From the NCBI GenBank assembly GCA_028696455.1, contig JAQVGZ010000002.1, positions 1 to 64,000 of the forward strand: 64,000 nucleotides of DNA. Reading direction: 5' to 3'. The translations under genes and the position numbers were made by a program. Below, piece after piece: positions 45,506-56,310 of the stretch. Under the pieces are notes generated by a model. It did not search any database, had not been told where the DNA came from, and worked only from the letters and a program-made list of their open reading frames with translations. This stretch comes from Desulfotomaculaceae bacterium (GTDB lineage: Bacteria > Bacillota > Desulfotomaculia > Desulfotomaculales > Pelotomaculaceae). Each line of letters opens with the position of its first letter. The first letter of the stretch is position 1.

Positions 45506-45715
45506 ATCAAAATAGTTACCTTATAGAAATTTATTTTTTAGTAAATAATGCTAATTTTTACTCATAGATATAGCATTTCCATCTAACGGAGATACCAATC
45601 TATTTTATAAAAGTTTTCCTGAAAAAAAGGAATTGATAAACATATGTAGAAGATATGTAATTAATTTGTACACAATTTGTGGATATCTTAGTGGATAAAA
45701 TTCGGGGCTGTTTTT

Positions 45716-45964
45716 ATGAAGATAGAAATTAGGGGAGTAGAGCGGCTCAGCTTTCGCGAAAGACAGGTTGTTACCTTAAAGGAAATGGGTTACTCTACCA
45801 ATAAGATAGCTAAACAACTAAACCTAAGCGCTAGTACTATTACTACCCTGTTCAGCCGAGCCAGGAGTAAGGGCTACGAAGTGGTAATCGTTGTTCCCGG
45901 CCACAACCTGTCTTTATTTGATGTTGATGATAATAGCGACGAGGAAGGAGAGGAACAAGCTTAA
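45716..45964 (+). CDS. Small helix-turn-helix protein, sigma-70 region 4-like
   Basis: An 82-residue protein made almost only of a helix-turn-helix: LSFRERQVVTLKEMGYSTNK, then IAKQLNLSASTITTLFSRAR (about 11-50), as in sigma-70 region 4 or LuxR-type domains. A hydrophobic strand VVIVVPG and an acidic tail rich in Asp and Glu follow. The ribosome site is weak. Its TAA overlaps the ATG of divIC, which points to translational coupling with a division gene. Function unknown; a regulator of septum genes is conceivable. Confidence 0.75.
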   Translation: MKIEIRGVERLSFRERQVVTLKEMGYSTNKIAKQLNLSASTITTLFSRARSKGYEVVIVVPGHNLSLFDVDDNSDEEGEEQA

Positions 45965-46371
45965 TGCAACTGGCTAGAAAACAGCAGGAAATCTATGAAA
46001 CCGTATCTGAGAAACGTGGGATAACTGAAAAGAGAAAAACTTTCAATTTTTCTAGGAGTAAGCTTCCTGTATTAATTTTTATGTCTTTACTGGCCTACCT
46101 GGCATTTTCTTTGAGTAGTCAATTTAGCAGTCTCACGGCAATGCAAAGGGATATTCAAAGTATTAAGCAAGAAGTGACTACTTTAAAGCAAAAAAATGAA
46201 AACTTGCGTATAGAATTGCAGCAGTTTCAAGATGATGCTTACGTTGAAAAAGCAGCTCGTGAGAAGCTCGGGCTGGTTAGGCCTGGCGAGACTAGAATAG
46301 TATCTGTGCCTGAGGGCACCAAGTTAAAAGAAATTCAACCTCCAGCAAATAATATCGTGCTCGGCGATTAG
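45964..46371 (+). CDS. divIC: Septum formation initiator DivIC (FtsB/FtsL-like)
   Basis: Bitopic divisome protein. The 135 residues have a basic cytoplasmic N-terminus, one membrane helix (about 35-54, PVLIFMSLLAYLAFSLSS), an extracellular coiled coil (about 62-90, MQRDIQSIKQEVTTLKQKN) and the FtsB/DivIC box YVEKAAREKLGLVRPGETRI near 96-115. It lies between yabQ and the S1-domain gene as in Bacillus. GGAGAGG is upstream of the ATG, which shares a base with the stop of the HTH gene. Confidence 0.92.
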   Translation: MQLARKQQEIYETVSEKRGITEKRKTFNFSRSKLPVLIFMSLLAYLAFSLSSQFSSLTAMQRDIQSIKQEVTTLKQKNENLRIELQQFQDDAYVEKAAREKLGLVRPGETRIVSVPEGTKLKEIQPPANNIVLGD

Positions 46372-46405
46372 GACTATTTATAATGTGTTAAATTTAAGGT
46401 ATTTC

Positions 46406-46435
46406 TTGACACCCTACTTTTTAATCGCATATAAT
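46406..46435 (+). promoter_or_regulatory. Promoter of the S1-domain gene
   Basis: TTGACA (46406-46411), 18 bases, TATAAT (46430-46435). Confidence 0.8.
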
Positions 46436-46488
46436 TACATTAAGTTGTTGTATTGTTTTTTTGCTATTAAGGAGGAGTATTTTTAGCT

Positions 46489-46869
46489 ATGCCGATTGAA
46501 CTGGGGAGCGTCGTAGAGGGCGTGGTAACTGGAATAACCAATTTCGGCGCTTTTGTAGAGTTACCTGGTAGGGGGACCGGATTAGTGCATATTTCTGAAA
46601 TAGCTGAGGTGTATGTAAAAGATGTCCACGATTTTCTAAAAGTAAATGATAAGGTTTCGGTTAAAGTAATTTCAGTGGATCCAAAGGGCAAGGTTGGGCT
46701 TTCTATTAAACAGGCAAATCCTACCTCCATGCACCATCCCCATAAGAAGAAAGTACAGGTTTCTTTTGAAGATAAGTTGTCCAAGTTTCTAAAGGAAAGT
46801 GAAGAGCACCAGCAGTTTTTAAAACGGAGTACTGATGTTAAAAGAGGTGGACGGGGATCCGGGCGTTAA
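46489..46869 (+). CDS. yabR: S1-domain RNA-binding protein, YabR-like
   Basis: A 126-residue protein with an N-terminal S1 domain (about 4-72: GSVVEGVVTGITNFGAFVEL, GLVHISEIA, VKVISVDPKGKVGLSIKQ) and a basic C-terminal tail with SFEDKLSKFLKESEEHQQFL and a Gly/Arg end. That tail motif is shared by YabR-type general stress proteins. AAGGAGG precedes the ATG. Its own promoter and terminator make it monocistronic. Confidence 0.93.
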   Translation: MPIELGSVVEGVVTGITNFGAFVELPGRGTGLVHISEIAEVYVKDVHDFLKVNDKVSVKVISVDPKGKVGLSIKQANPTSMHHPHKKKVQVSFEDKLSKFLKESEEHQQFLKRSTDVKRGGRGSGR

Positions 46870-46903
46870 AAAGGAATACTAATTTAGCTAGTAGTTTACA
46901 AAT

Positions 46904-46925
46904 ATGCCTTAATAGGCATTTTTTA
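46904..46925 (+). terminator. Terminator after the S1-domain gene
   Basis: ATGCCT (46904-46909) pairs with AGGCAT (46914-46919), then ATTTTTTATT-like tail. Confidence 0.85.
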
Positions 46926-46999
46926 TTTTGCATCAAGTATTCCTCTGTTATACCAGTAGTGAATGAAATTTAATTATCATAGCAAGGAGTGTTGCATAT

Positions 47000-47884
47000 A
47001 TGGACCGGATTGCAGCTATTGATATAGGTACAAACTCCACCAGACTGCTGGTTGCTGATGTATCCGGGGGAAATATAAAAACTCTGGGGACCAGGCTGAG
47101 TCATACTCGTTTGGGAGAAGGAATAAGTGGTGGCGTACTGCTGCCTGTTGCTATGGAAAGGACGTTGGAGGCAATTGGTTCTTTTTTAAAAACAGCTTTG
47201 TTGATGGGGGTGAAACGGGTAGTCGCTGCTGCAACCAGTGCGGTACGTGATGCAGAAAACCGGGACATTTTCTTGGGATTGGCCAGAGAGCGGTTCGGCC
47301 TGGACGTAAAGGTCCTGAGCTGTGAGGAAGAGGCTTCTCTAAGTTACCGGGGTGTATTATCAGGACTTCCTTTAGATCCGTTAACAACTGTTGTAGTCGA
47401 TGTGGGAGGTGGTAGTACTGAGCTGATCTGGAATAACAGAGGGCGCCTGGAGTGCCTCAGTGTCAGCGCCGGGGCATTGAGGACGACCGAGTCTGGAGTT
47501 GGCGAGTGTCAAATTGCAGCTATATTTGAGCCTGCCCTGAGCATAGTCCGGGAAGGCCAAGTCGGTTACCTGGCTGGGGTTGGCGGCACCATCACTACTC
47601 TGGCGGCTGTGGATCAGGGACTTACTGTTTATGACCCGGTACGCATCCATGGTTACCGTTTAACTGCTTCGGCTGTCCAGCGTGTTTTAACAAAATTGAA
47701 ACATCTAAGTATTGAGGACCGCAAAAAATTACCTGGGCTTCAACCTGAAAGGGCAGATATTATTGTTGCCGGTAGTGATATTGTAAAAACAGTACTGGAT
47801 GGGCTTAGGCTGAAGCATATGCTGGTGAGCGAGTGCGATATTTTAAGCGGGTTGATCCTGGAAAAGTCGAAAGAAGATTATTGA
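47000..47884 (+). CDS. ppx: Ppx/GppA family phosphatase
   Basis: Exopolyphosphatase or pppGpp phosphatase of the ASKHA fold. The 294 residues cover only the two N-terminal domains, as in short Firmicute members. AAIDIGTNSTRLLVAD (phosphate loop) is at 4-19, AATSAVRDAEN near 75-85, VVVDVGGGSTELIW near 131-144, and AGVGGTITTLA near 194-204. CAAGGAG precedes the ATG. It lies just before spoIIE, a common Clostridial arrangement. Confidence 0.92.
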   Translation: MDRIAAIDIGTNSTRLLVADVSGGNIKTLGTRLSHTRLGEGISGGVLLPVAMERTLEAIGSFLKTALLMGVKRVVAAATSAVRDAENRDIFLGLARERFGLDVKVLSCEEEASLSYRGVLSGLPLDPLTTVVVDVGGGSTELIWNNRGRLECLSVSAGALRTTESGVGECQIAAIFEPALSIVREGQVGYLAGVGGTITTLAAVDQGLTVYDPVRIHGYRLTASAVQRVLTKLKHLSIEDRKKLPGLQPERADIIVAGSDIVKTVLDGLRLKHMLVSECDILSGLILEKSKEDY

Positions 47885-47970
47885 CTATCTGCCTTAAGTG
47901 ACAAATATTTCCCAACCATTGTACTATAATATTCCTATTGATGAAATAATTGGTACAAGGGGTTGGCTTG

Positions 47971-50466
47971 ATGACTGATACTATCGATGTCTATCCATAT
48001 CACAGGGTAGACCGCCGGGCTAGTAAAGGTGAGTCTAAGCAAAAAACTGCCTTAGGGAAGAGATTGGATCCTGCAAAACATTCCCCTCATCAGGTAAAAT
48101 CCCCCCGTAAATTTTTAACACCTATAGTGATATCTATCTGTATAGGGGGTTTTTTTCTGGGGCGGGGAGTTGTGCTGGGAGATCTGGTGCCTTTTGGTGT
48201 TGCCTTTGTGGTAGCTTCAATATGGGTTTTTGCCCGGTCAGGGCTAGTATCGGTTCCAGCTGTTATAGCCGGTCTGGCGTCTATTAGTGGGGGAATGTTA
48301 CTGTTAGGTTCCACCTTGACCGTTATTTGCACCTTATTCCTGATAAGGACGATGCCTGTTGGTATAAAGAGACAGTGGTTGGTCTTGCCCGGTCTGGTTT
48401 TGGCTGTGACTGTTATAGTTAAAACGTCATTATTAGCTATTGCTAATCCATCCTCTTATAGTTACTTTAGTGTGCTGTTTGAAGCTGTTTTTGCAGCTTT
48501 GTTAACACCAGTAATGATGCGTGGACTCAGTGCGCTAAAAAAAAGAATGCGAGGTACATATACATTAAACAGTGAGGAAATTTTTTGTATTCTACTTATT
48601 TTAGGAGGACTAATTGCCGGAACCGGGGACCTGAGATATGAGATCATCAGTCTTAAGGGCACCTTAAGCCGATTGGCGATATTACTGGGTGCCCTGGTCG
48701 GAGGAGCAGGCACTGGCGCGGCTTCCGGTGCGGTACTCGGGGTTGTTCCAGGCCTTGCTTATACTGTGTTACCTGCACTAGCGCCTGCTTACTCCTTTGC
48801 CGGGTTTCTTGCCGGCTTTTGTCGGAGTTTCGGTAAGGCTGGCGTAGCTACTGGTTTTTTGCTTGGTAACATTGTGCTGTCGGTTTATCTCACAGATAAT
48901 AATAACTTGATTGCCATTCTAGCCGAAACCGGGCTGGCAACAGTGCTTTTTTTAATGATACCGTCATTTTTGATTGAAGGTATTAGAGCATCCATAGGAC
49001 TGGATAATGAGGTTAAAACGCAAGTCTCAGAAGAGGGTTCAAATTTAAAAGATCTGTTCGAGAAAAAAATGAAAAACTGGGCGCTGATCTTTCGTGAGCT
49101 ATCTCTGACTTTTGAACAAGTATCTTCTACTGCAGGTCAGAGCGGAGAGGAGCAAGGTATCCAAAAGTTGTTAAGTCAGATTAGTAAAAAAGTATGCGGT
49201 AGTTGTGCCTCTTACCGTACTTGCTGGGAGAGGGAATTTTATAAAACCTACCAGCATCTAATTGACCTTTTGGCACTGGTGGAAATTAACGGCAGTGTTT
49301 CTCAGGAAAATATCAACATTGAGTTTAGAAAGCGTTGTACCAGGACAAAAGAACTAGCCAGCACAATCAGTTGTCTTTATGAAATCTTACGTATTAACCG
49401 CTACTGGTCTGGTCGATTATTGGAGAGTCGTGGTATCGTCTCAGAGCAGTTGAGGGGTATAGGTGAAGTTATTGCCAGTCTGCCCGCGGAATTGGTATAT
49501 GATGCGGAGTCTGAGGGTACGGGATATGACTTGCGTAAAAAGTTAAAAGAAGCTGGTGCCAGAGTTGAATATCTCTCGATAAGCCGCCTGGGAGGGAACA
49601 AGATAGAAGTTTCCCTAACGCATGCTCCATGCGGTGGAAGAATGCAGTGCAGAGATGTTATAGCTCCGCTTTTATCGTCGGAACTAAAGCGATCTTTTTG
49701 TCCTGCGGTGGCAGATTGCTTGGTTAAAGAGGGTGAGCAGGCCTGTCAGTTAAGATTTTATTCTGATCTAAAATATCGCTTGGTTATCGGCTTTTGCGGT
49801 ATTGGTAAGGCTGGCAGTGTAGTATCAGGTGACAGTAACGCATTTTTTTACCTAAAAGGTGGAATATTGGGGTTGGCTATTAGTGATGGAATGGGTGTGG
49901 GGCCAAAGGCAGCAATGGAAAGTAGCACAACAATTTCACTTCTGCGACATCTTCTTGAACTCGGCTTTAGGCAGGAACTGGCGATCAAAACGGTGAACTC
50001 AATCCTTGTTTTGCGCTCACCGGATGAGAGCTTTGCCACATTAGACCTTGCTAAGATTGACCTTTATGGTGGGCATGTTAATTTTATAAAAATTGGCGCT
50101 CCAACCACATATATTTTGCATGACGGGCACGTAATTCAAATCCGGGCTAGCTCTCTACCGGTTGGAATCATTGAAAATATAGAAGTAGCTTCACAGAACA
50201 GACTGTTGGAGTCGGGGGATAAGTTGATCATGATCACTGATGGTGTTCTCGAAGCGTTTAATGGCGCCAATGACAAAGAGGATTGGTTAGTAAAGGTTCT
50301 TGAGGACGCAAATAAACTACCGCCCCGGGAAATTGCCGAACTCTTGCTTAAACTGGCACAGACGCGGTCGGGTGGTGTAGCCAAAATTCCGGACGATATG
50401 ACTGTCGTGGTGGCCGGTCTGGAAAAACAACAGGAATCGGCAGAAAGTCAAGCCGGATTTAATTAA
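47971..50466 (+). CDS. spoIIE: Stage II sporulation protein E (PP2C phosphatase)
   Basis: Dephosphorylates SpoIIAA to release SigF in the forespore and helps build the polar septum. The 831 residues have an N-terminal region of about ten membrane helices (about 45-330), a central regulatory domain with CGSCASYRTCW near 415, and a PP2C domain with SDGMGVGPKAAMESSTTISLL (quoted in part) near 635 and the terminal PDDMTVVV metal motif. ATG 47971 follows AAGGGG. A TATAAT at 47925-47930 is the likely -10; Spo0A control is expected. Confidence 0.96.
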   Translation: MTDTIDVYPYHRVDRRASKGESKQKTALGKRLDPAKHSPHQVKSPRKFLTPIVISICIGGFFLGRGVVLGDLVPFGVAFVVASIWVFARSGLVSVPAVIAGLASISGGMLLLGSTLTVICTLFLIRTMPVGIKRQWLVLPGLVLAVTVIVKTSLLAIANPSSYSYFSVLFEAVFAALLTPVMMRGLSALKKRMRGTYTLNSEEIFCILLILGGLIAGTGDLRYEIISLKGTLSRLAILLGALVGGAGTGAASGAVLGVVPGLAYTVLPALAPAYSFAGFLAGFCRSFGKAGVATGFLLGNIVLSVYLTDNNNLIAILAETGLATVLFLMIPSFLIEGIRASIGLDNEVKTQVSEEGSNLKDLFEKKMKNWALIFRELSLTFEQVSSTAGQSGEEQGIQKLLSQISKKVCGSCASYRTCWEREFYKTYQHLIDLLALVEINGSVSQENINIEFRKRCTRTKELASTISCLYEILRINRYWSGRLLESRGIVSEQLRGIGEVIASLPAELVYDAESEGTGYDLRKKLKEAGARVEYLSISRLGGNKIEVSLTHAPCGGRMQCRDVIAPLLSSELKRSFCPAVADCLVKEGEQACQLRFYSDLKYRLVIGFCGIGKAGSVVSGDSNAFFYLKGGILGLAISDGMGVGPKAAMESSTTISLLRHLLELGFRQELAIKTVNSILVLRSPDESFATLDLAKIDLYGGHVNFIKIGAPTTYILHDGHVIQIRASSLPVGIIENIEVASQNRLLESGDKLIMITDGVLEAFNGANDKEDWLVKVLEDANKLPPREIAELLLKLAQTRSGGVAKIPDDMTVVVAGLEKQQESAESQAGFN

Positions 50467-50484
50467 AACGGCTTGTTTTATTTT
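50450..50484 (+). terminator. Terminator at the end of spoIIE
   Basis: AAGCCG (50450-50455) pairs with CGGCTT (50469-50474), followed by a long T-rich run. The hairpin spans the spoIIE stop codon. Confidence 0.85.
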
Positions 50485-50585
50485 TTTTATCTTTTTTCGC
50501 CTAATTACTAGGTGTAGCAGGAAAATCTTTTACATTTGTGGAATATCAAAACTGCTATTTACTAACATTAGCCAGGTGAGTGAGA

Positions 50586-51992
50586 ATGGACCTGAGCAAA
50601 AGGGTACGGGAATATATTGAGCGGAACAGGATGGTGGAACGGGGAAATAATGTTGTGGTGGCAGTTTCCGGTGGAACCGACTCAGTGGCTTTGTTGCACT
50701 TATTATATTACTTAAGACATAAACTTGGGATATCCCTGCACGTAGCTCATCTTAATCATATGTTTCGCGGTTCCGAATCGGAGGCAGACGCTTGTTTTGT
50801 AGCTGATCTAGCTAAGCGTTACCATTTGCCAGCTACAATTGAAGCGTTTGATGTACCGGCCTACCGGGAGGAAATGCGTATGTCTGCCCAGGCAGCTGCC
50901 CGCGAAGTGCGCTATCGTTTTCTACACAAGGTAGCTAAAAGCACCGGAGCGGCAAAAGTCGCCCTAGCCCATCAAGCTGATGACCAGGCTGAGACAGTAA
51001 TGATTAATTTTTTGCGTGGTTCAGGGCTCCCGGGACTCAAGGGCATTCTACCAGTGCGGAATGATTATCTAATTAGACCATTATTGATGGTGCGGAGGTA
51101 TGAAATTGAGCGCTATTGTGCCGACTTGCAGCTACCCTTTCGTCAGGATTCTTCTAACTTAAAGAAGCATTATCTTCGCAACCGCGTCAGAATGAATCTG
51201 TTGCCAATGCTGGAAAACGAATACAATCCTGCTATGGTTTCTAACTTGATCAGGCTGGGTGGGATTTGCCGTGAGGAAGATGAATATATGGAAAACCAGG
51301 CACTGAGGGCATACCGGAAGGCTATGGTTGCTTCCACTGGTAAGATCAGCCTTTCATTGGACCACATGCTGAAGATGCCCCTGGCTATCCGGCGTAGGGT
51401 ACTAAGACTGGCCTGGCAGGCTTTTACAGGTACAAAGCGGGATCTGTCTTATCAACATACTGAAGATGCGTTAAACCTACTGAACAATAATGTAATTGGT
51501 TCGGTAGCATCTCTTCCAATTGGAGTTGTGGCAACTCGCGCTCAGCGGTCACTGGACCTATCAGTCTGCCTAGATAGGCAGTATCCCAGCTATTATATTT
51601 ATCCGCTGAAAGTGCCAGGGGCGACTTATATTCCAGAAATAGATCGTACTATCAGCGGGTCCTTGCTGGCTGGTAAGGTTTTGCCTGAACCGCGTTCCCT
51701 GCCGTTAAATGAAGCGGTTCTGGATTTTGATAAATTGCCCTCGAAGCTTTTTGTCCGGCGACGCCAAAAGGGAGATGTCTTTTGTCCATACGGTCAAAAT
51801 TCTAATGTAAAGCTCAAAGACTTTTTGATTAAGCAAAGGATTCTTAGAGAAGAAAGAGATTTTTTGCCCCTTGTCTGCACACCCGAAGAAATAGTCTGGG
51901 TAGGGGGGGTACGTATTGGTGACAAATGGAAGATTGGTAGTGGAACTAAGAAAGTACTCCACTTAAAATTAACTAATGGTGCTAGCTGTTAA
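50586..51992 (+). CDS. tilS: tRNA(Ile)-lysidine synthase
   Basis: Converts cytidine 34 of tRNA-Ile(CAU) to lysidine so that it reads AUA. The 468 residues start with an N-type ATP pyrophosphatase domain (PP-loop AVSGGTDSVALLHLL near 26-40, HLNHMFRG, AHQADDQAETVMINFLRGSG near 131) and end with the TilS C-terminal domain (VRRRQKGDVFCPYG and KLKDFLIKQRI). ATG 50586 is better placed relative to AGGTGAG than GTG 50580. In Bacillus hpt lies between tilS and ftsH; here it is absent. Confidence 0.96.
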   Translation: MDLSKRVREYIERNRMVERGNNVVVAVSGGTDSVALLHLLYYLRHKLGISLHVAHLNHMFRGSESEADACFVADLAKRYHLPATIEAFDVPAYREEMRMSAQAAAREVRYRFLHKVAKSTGAAKVALAHQADDQAETVMINFLRGSGLPGLKGILPVRNDYLIRPLLMVRRYEIERYCADLQLPFRQDSSNLKKHYLRNRVRMNLLPMLENEYNPAMVSNLIRLGGICREEDEYMENQALRAYRKAMVASTGKISLSLDHMLKMPLAIRRRVLRLAWQAFTGTKRDLSYQHTEDALNLLNNNVIGSVASLPIGVVATRAQRSLDLSVCLDRQYPSYYIYPLKVPGATYIPEIDRTISGSLLAGKVLPEPRSLPLNEAVLDFDKLPSKLFVRRRQKGDVFCPYGQNSNVKLKDFLIKQRILREERDFLPLVCTPEEIVWVGGVRIGDKWKIGSGTKKVLHLKLTNGASC

Positions 51993-52088
51993 CCAAATAA
52001 TTTTAAAATACCTTTTATATTTTTGCTTCCGTGGTATAATTATAATTATGGGTTTCTGTCGTTTTATTATTGGAGAGGAGTGGAATGA

Positions 52089-53918
52089 TTGAATAAGGTT
52101 GTAAAAAACCTTAGTATCTATTTGTTGATTGTTCTCGCAATTATCTTTCTGTTGAGATATGCGACGCCCAATAAAGATGTTGCCCTACTGTTATCTTACG
52201 ATAAATTTTATGAGGATATAAACCAGGGCCAGGTTAAAAGTGTTTTGATCCAAACGGAGAGCCAGACTTTTATTATTACCGGCGAGAAAATTGACGGAAC
52301 CAAGTTTGAGACCAAGGGCCCAGCATCCGACACAGCCTTGTTGCAGTTGCTTAAAGAAAAAAATATCGAGCAAAAATTTGACTTGCCGACACAACCCGGG
52401 TGGTGGGCCAGCTTACTTACAACTCTTCTGCCAATTCTGTTGTTTGTTGTCTTATTCTTCTTTCTAATGCAGCAAACCCAGGGTGGTGGTAACCGGGTTA
52501 TGTCTTTTGGCAAAAGCCGGGCGAGGCTTCAGACCGACGAGAAAAAAAAAGTTACTTTCAGTGATGTGGCCGGGGCTGATGAGGTGAAAGAAGAGCTGGA
52601 AGAAATAGTTGGGTTTCTAAAGAGTCCGAAAAAGTATCAGGAACTTGGCGCTAAAATACCTAAAGGTGTCCTCCTGTTCGGGCCACCTGGTACCGGTAAG
52701 ACTCTATTAGCCCGCGCGGTGGCAGGTGAAGCGGGAGTACCTTTCTTCAGTATCAGCGGCTCAGATTTTGTGGAAATGTTTGTTGGGGTTGGGGCTTCCC
52801 GTGTGCGGGATCTTTTTGAACAGGCCAAAAAAAACGCCCCATGCATTGTTTTCGTAGATGAGATTGATGCGGTAGGACGCCAGAGGGGCGCCGGTTTAGG
52901 TGGTGGTCATGATGAGCGAGAGCAAACGCTGAACCAGCTTCTAGTGGAAATGGACGGATTTTCCCCCAATGATGGTATAATTATCCTGGCCGCAACCAAC
53001 CGCCCTGATATCCTTGATCCAGCACTTTTAAGGCCTGGACGTTTTGACCGTCAGGTAGTAGTAGACGCGCCGGATGTTAACGGGCGCAAGGAAATATTGA
53101 AGTTGCATATCCGCGGTAAGCCGATTGAACAGGAGGTAAACTTAGAAATAATAGCGCGGCGAACACCAGGTTTTACAGGGGCCGATCTGGCTAACCTAAC
53201 CAATGAGGCAGCACTCCTGGCGGCGCGGCAAAACCGCAAGAAAGTAACAATGGCTGATTTAGAAAACTCTATTGAAAGAGTGATCGCTGGCCCAGAAAAG
53301 AAATCTAAGGTGATTAGTGAAAAGGAAAAGTGGCTGGTTTCCTATCACGAAGCTGGTCATGCTGTACTGGGCTACCTGCTCCCCAATACTGATCCAGTGC
53401 ACAAAGTATCTATTATACCAAGAGGCCGGGCTGGTGGCTATACCTTGCTTTTACCTAAAGAGGATCGCTATTATGCAACTAAGTCCCAGTTGCTTGATCA
53501 GGTAACCATGCTTTTAGGAGGGCGTGTAGCTGAGGCGGTTGTGCTAAAGGAGATTAGTACTGGAGCTCAGAACGATCTGGAGCGCTCCACCGAAATAGTC
53601 AGAAAAATGGTTATGGAGTTCGGAATGAGTGATCTTGGCCCGACGACATTCGGGCACAGGCAGGATACACCATTTCTTGGTCGTGACTTGGCCAGGGACC
53701 GCAATTACAGTGAAGAAGTAGCCAATGCTATTGATATTCAGGTCAGGAGTACTATTGATAATTCATATAACAAAGCTAAACAGATACTGGAAGAACATCT
53801 GGATACTCTCCACCTGGTAGCAAAAACACTTTTTGAAAAAGAGACTGTGGAAGCTGAAGACTTTGCGGAATTGATGAAACAGGCCGGTGAGGCAGAACGG
53901 TTAGACCGGGTTAAATGA
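52089..53918 (+). CDS. ftsH: ATP-dependent zinc metalloprotease FtsH
   Basis: Hexameric membrane AAA+ protease for protein quality control and sporulation. The 609 residues have two membrane helices (about 8-24 and 107-126) around an extracellular domain, Walker A GPPGTGKT at 198-205, Walker [12 protein letters not shown], the second region of homology with RPGRFD, and the zinc site HEAGH at 420-424. The C-terminus is short. It starts at TTG 52089, ten bases after GAGGAG. A TATAAT lies near 52036. Confidence 0.97.
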   Translation: MNKVVKNLSIYLLIVLAIIFLLRYATPNKDVALLLSYDKFYEDINQGQVKSVLIQTESQTFIITGEKIDGTKFETKGPASDTALLQLLKEKNIEQKFDLPTQPGWWASLLTTLLPILLFVVLFFFLMQQTQGGGNRVMSFGKSRARLQTDEKKKVTFSDVAGADEVKEELEEIVGFLKSPKKYQELGAKIPKGVLLFGPPGTGKTLLARAVAGEAGVPFFSISGSDFVEMFVGVGASRVRDLFEQAKKNAPCIVFVDEIDAVGRQRGAGLGGGHDEREQTLNQLLVEMDGFSPNDGIIILAATNRPDILDPALLRPGRFDRQVVVDAPDVNGRKEILKLHIRGKPIEQEVNLEIIARRTPGFTGADLANLTNEAALLAARQNRKKVTMADLENSIERVIAGPEKKSKVISEKEKWLVSYHEAGHAVLGYLLPNTDPVHKVSIIPRGRAGGYTLLLPKEDRYYATKSQLLDQVTMLLGGRVAEAVVLKEISTGAQNDLERSTEIVRKMVMEFGMSDLGPTTFGHRQDTPFLGRDLARDRNYSEEVANAIDIQVRSTIDNSYNKAKQILEEHLDTLHLVAKTLFEKETVEAEDFAELMKQAGEAERLDRVK

Positions 53919-53984
53919 GGATAACAATATTTGGAACATAGGCCATACTAGTTTTTGGCATAAAAACAGGGGGGGTAATTTAAT

Positions 53985-54434
53985 ATGGAACGCACATATC
54001 TTATGGTTAAGCCTGATGGTGTTCAGCGTAACCTTACTGGTGAAATTATCAGCAGGTTTGAGAAGAAAGGGTTCAAAATAATCGGACTGAAAATGTTTAA
54101 AATCACCAGGGAGTTAGCGGAAAAACATTATGGAGAGCACATTGGCAAGCCATTTTTTACTTCTTTAGTCGACTATATTACTTCCGGTCCTGTTGTTGGT
54201 ATAGTAGTGGAAGGTAAAAATGTAGTTAGTGCCGCCAGGGAAATGATGGGGGCAACCGATCCATTAAAAGCTGCACCTGGCACTATCAGAAGTAGTTATG
54301 GAATTGATATCGGGCGCAATGTTATTCATGGTTCCGACTCAGTTACCAGCTCTGCGAGGGAGATTGCGATTTTCTTTAAAGAGGGAGAATTAGTGGAGTA
54401 TAGTCGTGATTTAGACCGGTGGATTTACGAGTGA
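53985..54434 (+). CDS. ndk: Nucleoside diphosphate kinase
   Basis: Balances NTP pools through a phosphohistidine. The 149 residues start with [15 protein letters not shown] (Lys at 9), contain the catalytic His115 in NVIHGSDS, and have the [14 protein letters not shown] loop near 89-102. The C-terminal WIYE is usual. GGGGGG precedes the ATG. It sits between ftsH and fhs in the same direction. Confidence 0.98.
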   Translation: MERTYLMVKPDGVQRNLTGEIISRFEKKGFKIIGLKMFKITRELAEKHYGEHIGKPFFTSLVDYITSGPVVGIVVEGKNVVSAAREMMGATDPLKAAPGTIRSSYGIDIGRNVIHGSDSVTSSAREIAIFFKEGELVEYSRDLDRWIYE

Positions 54435-54464
54435 ATAATACAAAAACGATAAGAGGAGCGTTAT

Positions 54465-56225
54465 ATGGCTTATGATGCAACCAGGATGGCGGATTGGCAA
54501 ATCGCCGAGGAGTCCGAAAAAAACTTGCTTGCTCCTGATGAGTGGCGGGACAGGCTAGGCCTGGAAAAAGATGAAATAATTCCGTATGGGAGAGTATGCA
54601 AGTTTGATTTTTTAAAAATTATGAATCGCCTTAAAGGTAGGCGGGATGGCAAATATATTGAGGTTACCGCCATAACTCCCACTCCGCTTGGTGAAGGAAA
54701 GACTACCACCACTATAGGACTTCTGGAGGGATTGGGCAAAAGAGGTAAAAATGTAGGTGGTTGTATCCGTCAGCCGTCCGGCGGGCCTACTATGAATATC
54801 AAGGGTACTGCTGCTGGTGGGGGCAATGCTTTACTAATTCCGATGACCGAGTTTTCCCTGGGGCTTACCGGTGATATCAATGACATTATGAATGCCCATA
54901 ACCTGGCAATGGTAGCTCTAAACGCCAGGTTGCAGCATGAGGCAAACTATAATGATCACGAATTGGCTGAGCGAAACCTGTGTCGCCTGGATATTGATCC
55001 AAAACATGTTGAAATGGGCTGGATTATTGACTTTTGTGCTCAGGGGTTGCGTAATATTGTCATGGGAATCGGCGGCAGGATGGACGGTTTCATGATGTCT
55101 TCAAAATTCAGTATTGCGGGCAGTTCTGAAATCATGGCTATCCTTGCTATTGTCCGTGACTTGAGGGACTTGAGAGAAAGACTGGGAAAAATAATTGTGG
55201 CTTATGATCGGAAGGGTGATCCAGTTACTACTGCAGATCTGGAAGTAGCGGGTGCTATGTGTGCATGGATGAGAAACGCTATTAACCCGACTCTGATGAG
55301 TACAGTGGAGCAACAGCCCTGCATGGTGCACGCCGGACCTTTTGCGAATATTGCCGTTGGACAGTCTTCGATCATAGCCGACCGCATAGGATTAAAGATG
55401 TTTGACTATCATGTTACTGAAAGCGGATTTGGAGCTGATATCGGTTTTGAAAAGTTCTGGAATGTAAAATGCAGACTAAGCGGGCTTGTTCCTAGTGTAT
55501 CAGTTATTACGGCTACTATCCGGGCTTTGAAGATGCATGGCGGGGGGCCTAGAGTTGTACCAGGTCGGCCTCTGGCTGAAGAATATCGAAAAGAAAACCT
55601 GCAACTTCTGGAAGGTGGCATTCCAAATTTGTTGCACCATATTGGCACTGTCAAGAAGGCAGGGATTACCCCGGTTGTCTGTATTAATGCCTTTGACACA
55701 GATACCAAAGATGAGCTCTTAATGGTACGGCGTTATGTCGAGCAAGCCGGGGTTCGTTGTGCGCTTTCCAGACAGTGGTTAGAAGGCGGAGATGGTGCTC
55801 TCGAATTAGCTGATGCGGTTATTGATGCCACTAAGGACATTGTTAATTTTGATTTCCTTTATCCATTAGAAATGCCTTTAAGGCAGAGAGTTGAGGTAAT
55901 AGCTAAAGTAGTGTATGGGGCTGACGGTGTGGCCTGGACTCCTGAGGCTGAAGCCAAAGCCAGGAAATTTGAATCCGACCCAACGATGAGGAATTATGCT
56001 ACTATGATGGTTAAAACTCATTTAAGTTTAACCCACAATCCCGAAATGAAGGGAGTCCCCAGGGGTTGGGTTCTGCCGATTAATGATGTCCTTGTTTTTG
56101 CTGGGGCTGAATTTCTTTGCCCTGTTACTGGTGCAATAAACTTGATGCCAGGGACCAGCTCAAACCCGGCTTTTAGGAAAATTGATGTTGATGTAGATAC
56201 TGGGAAGGTTACCGGTCTTTTTTAA
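54465..56225 (+). CDS. fhs: Formate-tetrahydrofolate ligase
   Basis: ATP-dependent synthesis of 10-formyl-THF; in acetogenic and many sulfate-reducing or syntrophic Clostridia it serves the methyl branch of the Wood-Ljungdahl pathway. The 586-residue protein has [21 protein letters not shown] near 66-86 (quoted in part, P-loop GEGKTTT), the [10 protein letters not shown] block and the C-terminal [11 protein letters not shown]. It is slightly longer than the usual 557 or so, the extra residues being at the N-terminus and in loops. It is followed by folate-synthesis genes, matching its cofactor. Confidence 0.97.
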   Translation: MAYDATRMADWQIAEESEKNLLAPDEWRDRLGLEKDEIIPYGRVCKFDFLKIMNRLKGRRDGKYIEVTAITPTPLGEGKTTTTIGLLEGLGKRGKNVGGCIRQPSGGPTMNIKGTAAGGGNALLIPMTEFSLGLTGDINDIMNAHNLAMVALNARLQHEANYNDHELAERNLCRLDIDPKHVEMGWIIDFCAQGLRNIVMGIGGRMDGFMMSSKFSIAGSSEIMAILAIVRDLRDLRERLGKIIVAYDRKGDPVTTADLEVAGAMCAWMRNAINPTLMSTVEQQPCMVHAGPFANIAVGQSSIIADRIGLKMFDYHVTESGFGADIGFEKFWNVKCRLSGLVPSVSVITATIRALKMHGGGPRVVPGRPLAEEYRKENLQLLEGGIPNLLHHIGTVKKAGITPVVCINAFDTDTKDELLMVRRYVEQAGVRCALSRQWLEGGDGALELADAVIDATKDIVNFDFLYPLEMPLRQRVEVIAKVVYGADGVAWTPEAEAKARKFESDPTMRNYATMMVKTHLSLTHNPEMKGVPRGWVLPINDVLVFAGAEFLCPVTGAINLMPGTSSNPAFRKIDVDVDTGKVTGLF

Positions 56226-56310
56226 TCATCCTGGATAAACCATGTACTCCAGCCTCAAGAAAGGCCGTCAAGGATAAATAGCTACTGACGATAATGCGGA
56301 GGCAAGTGAA

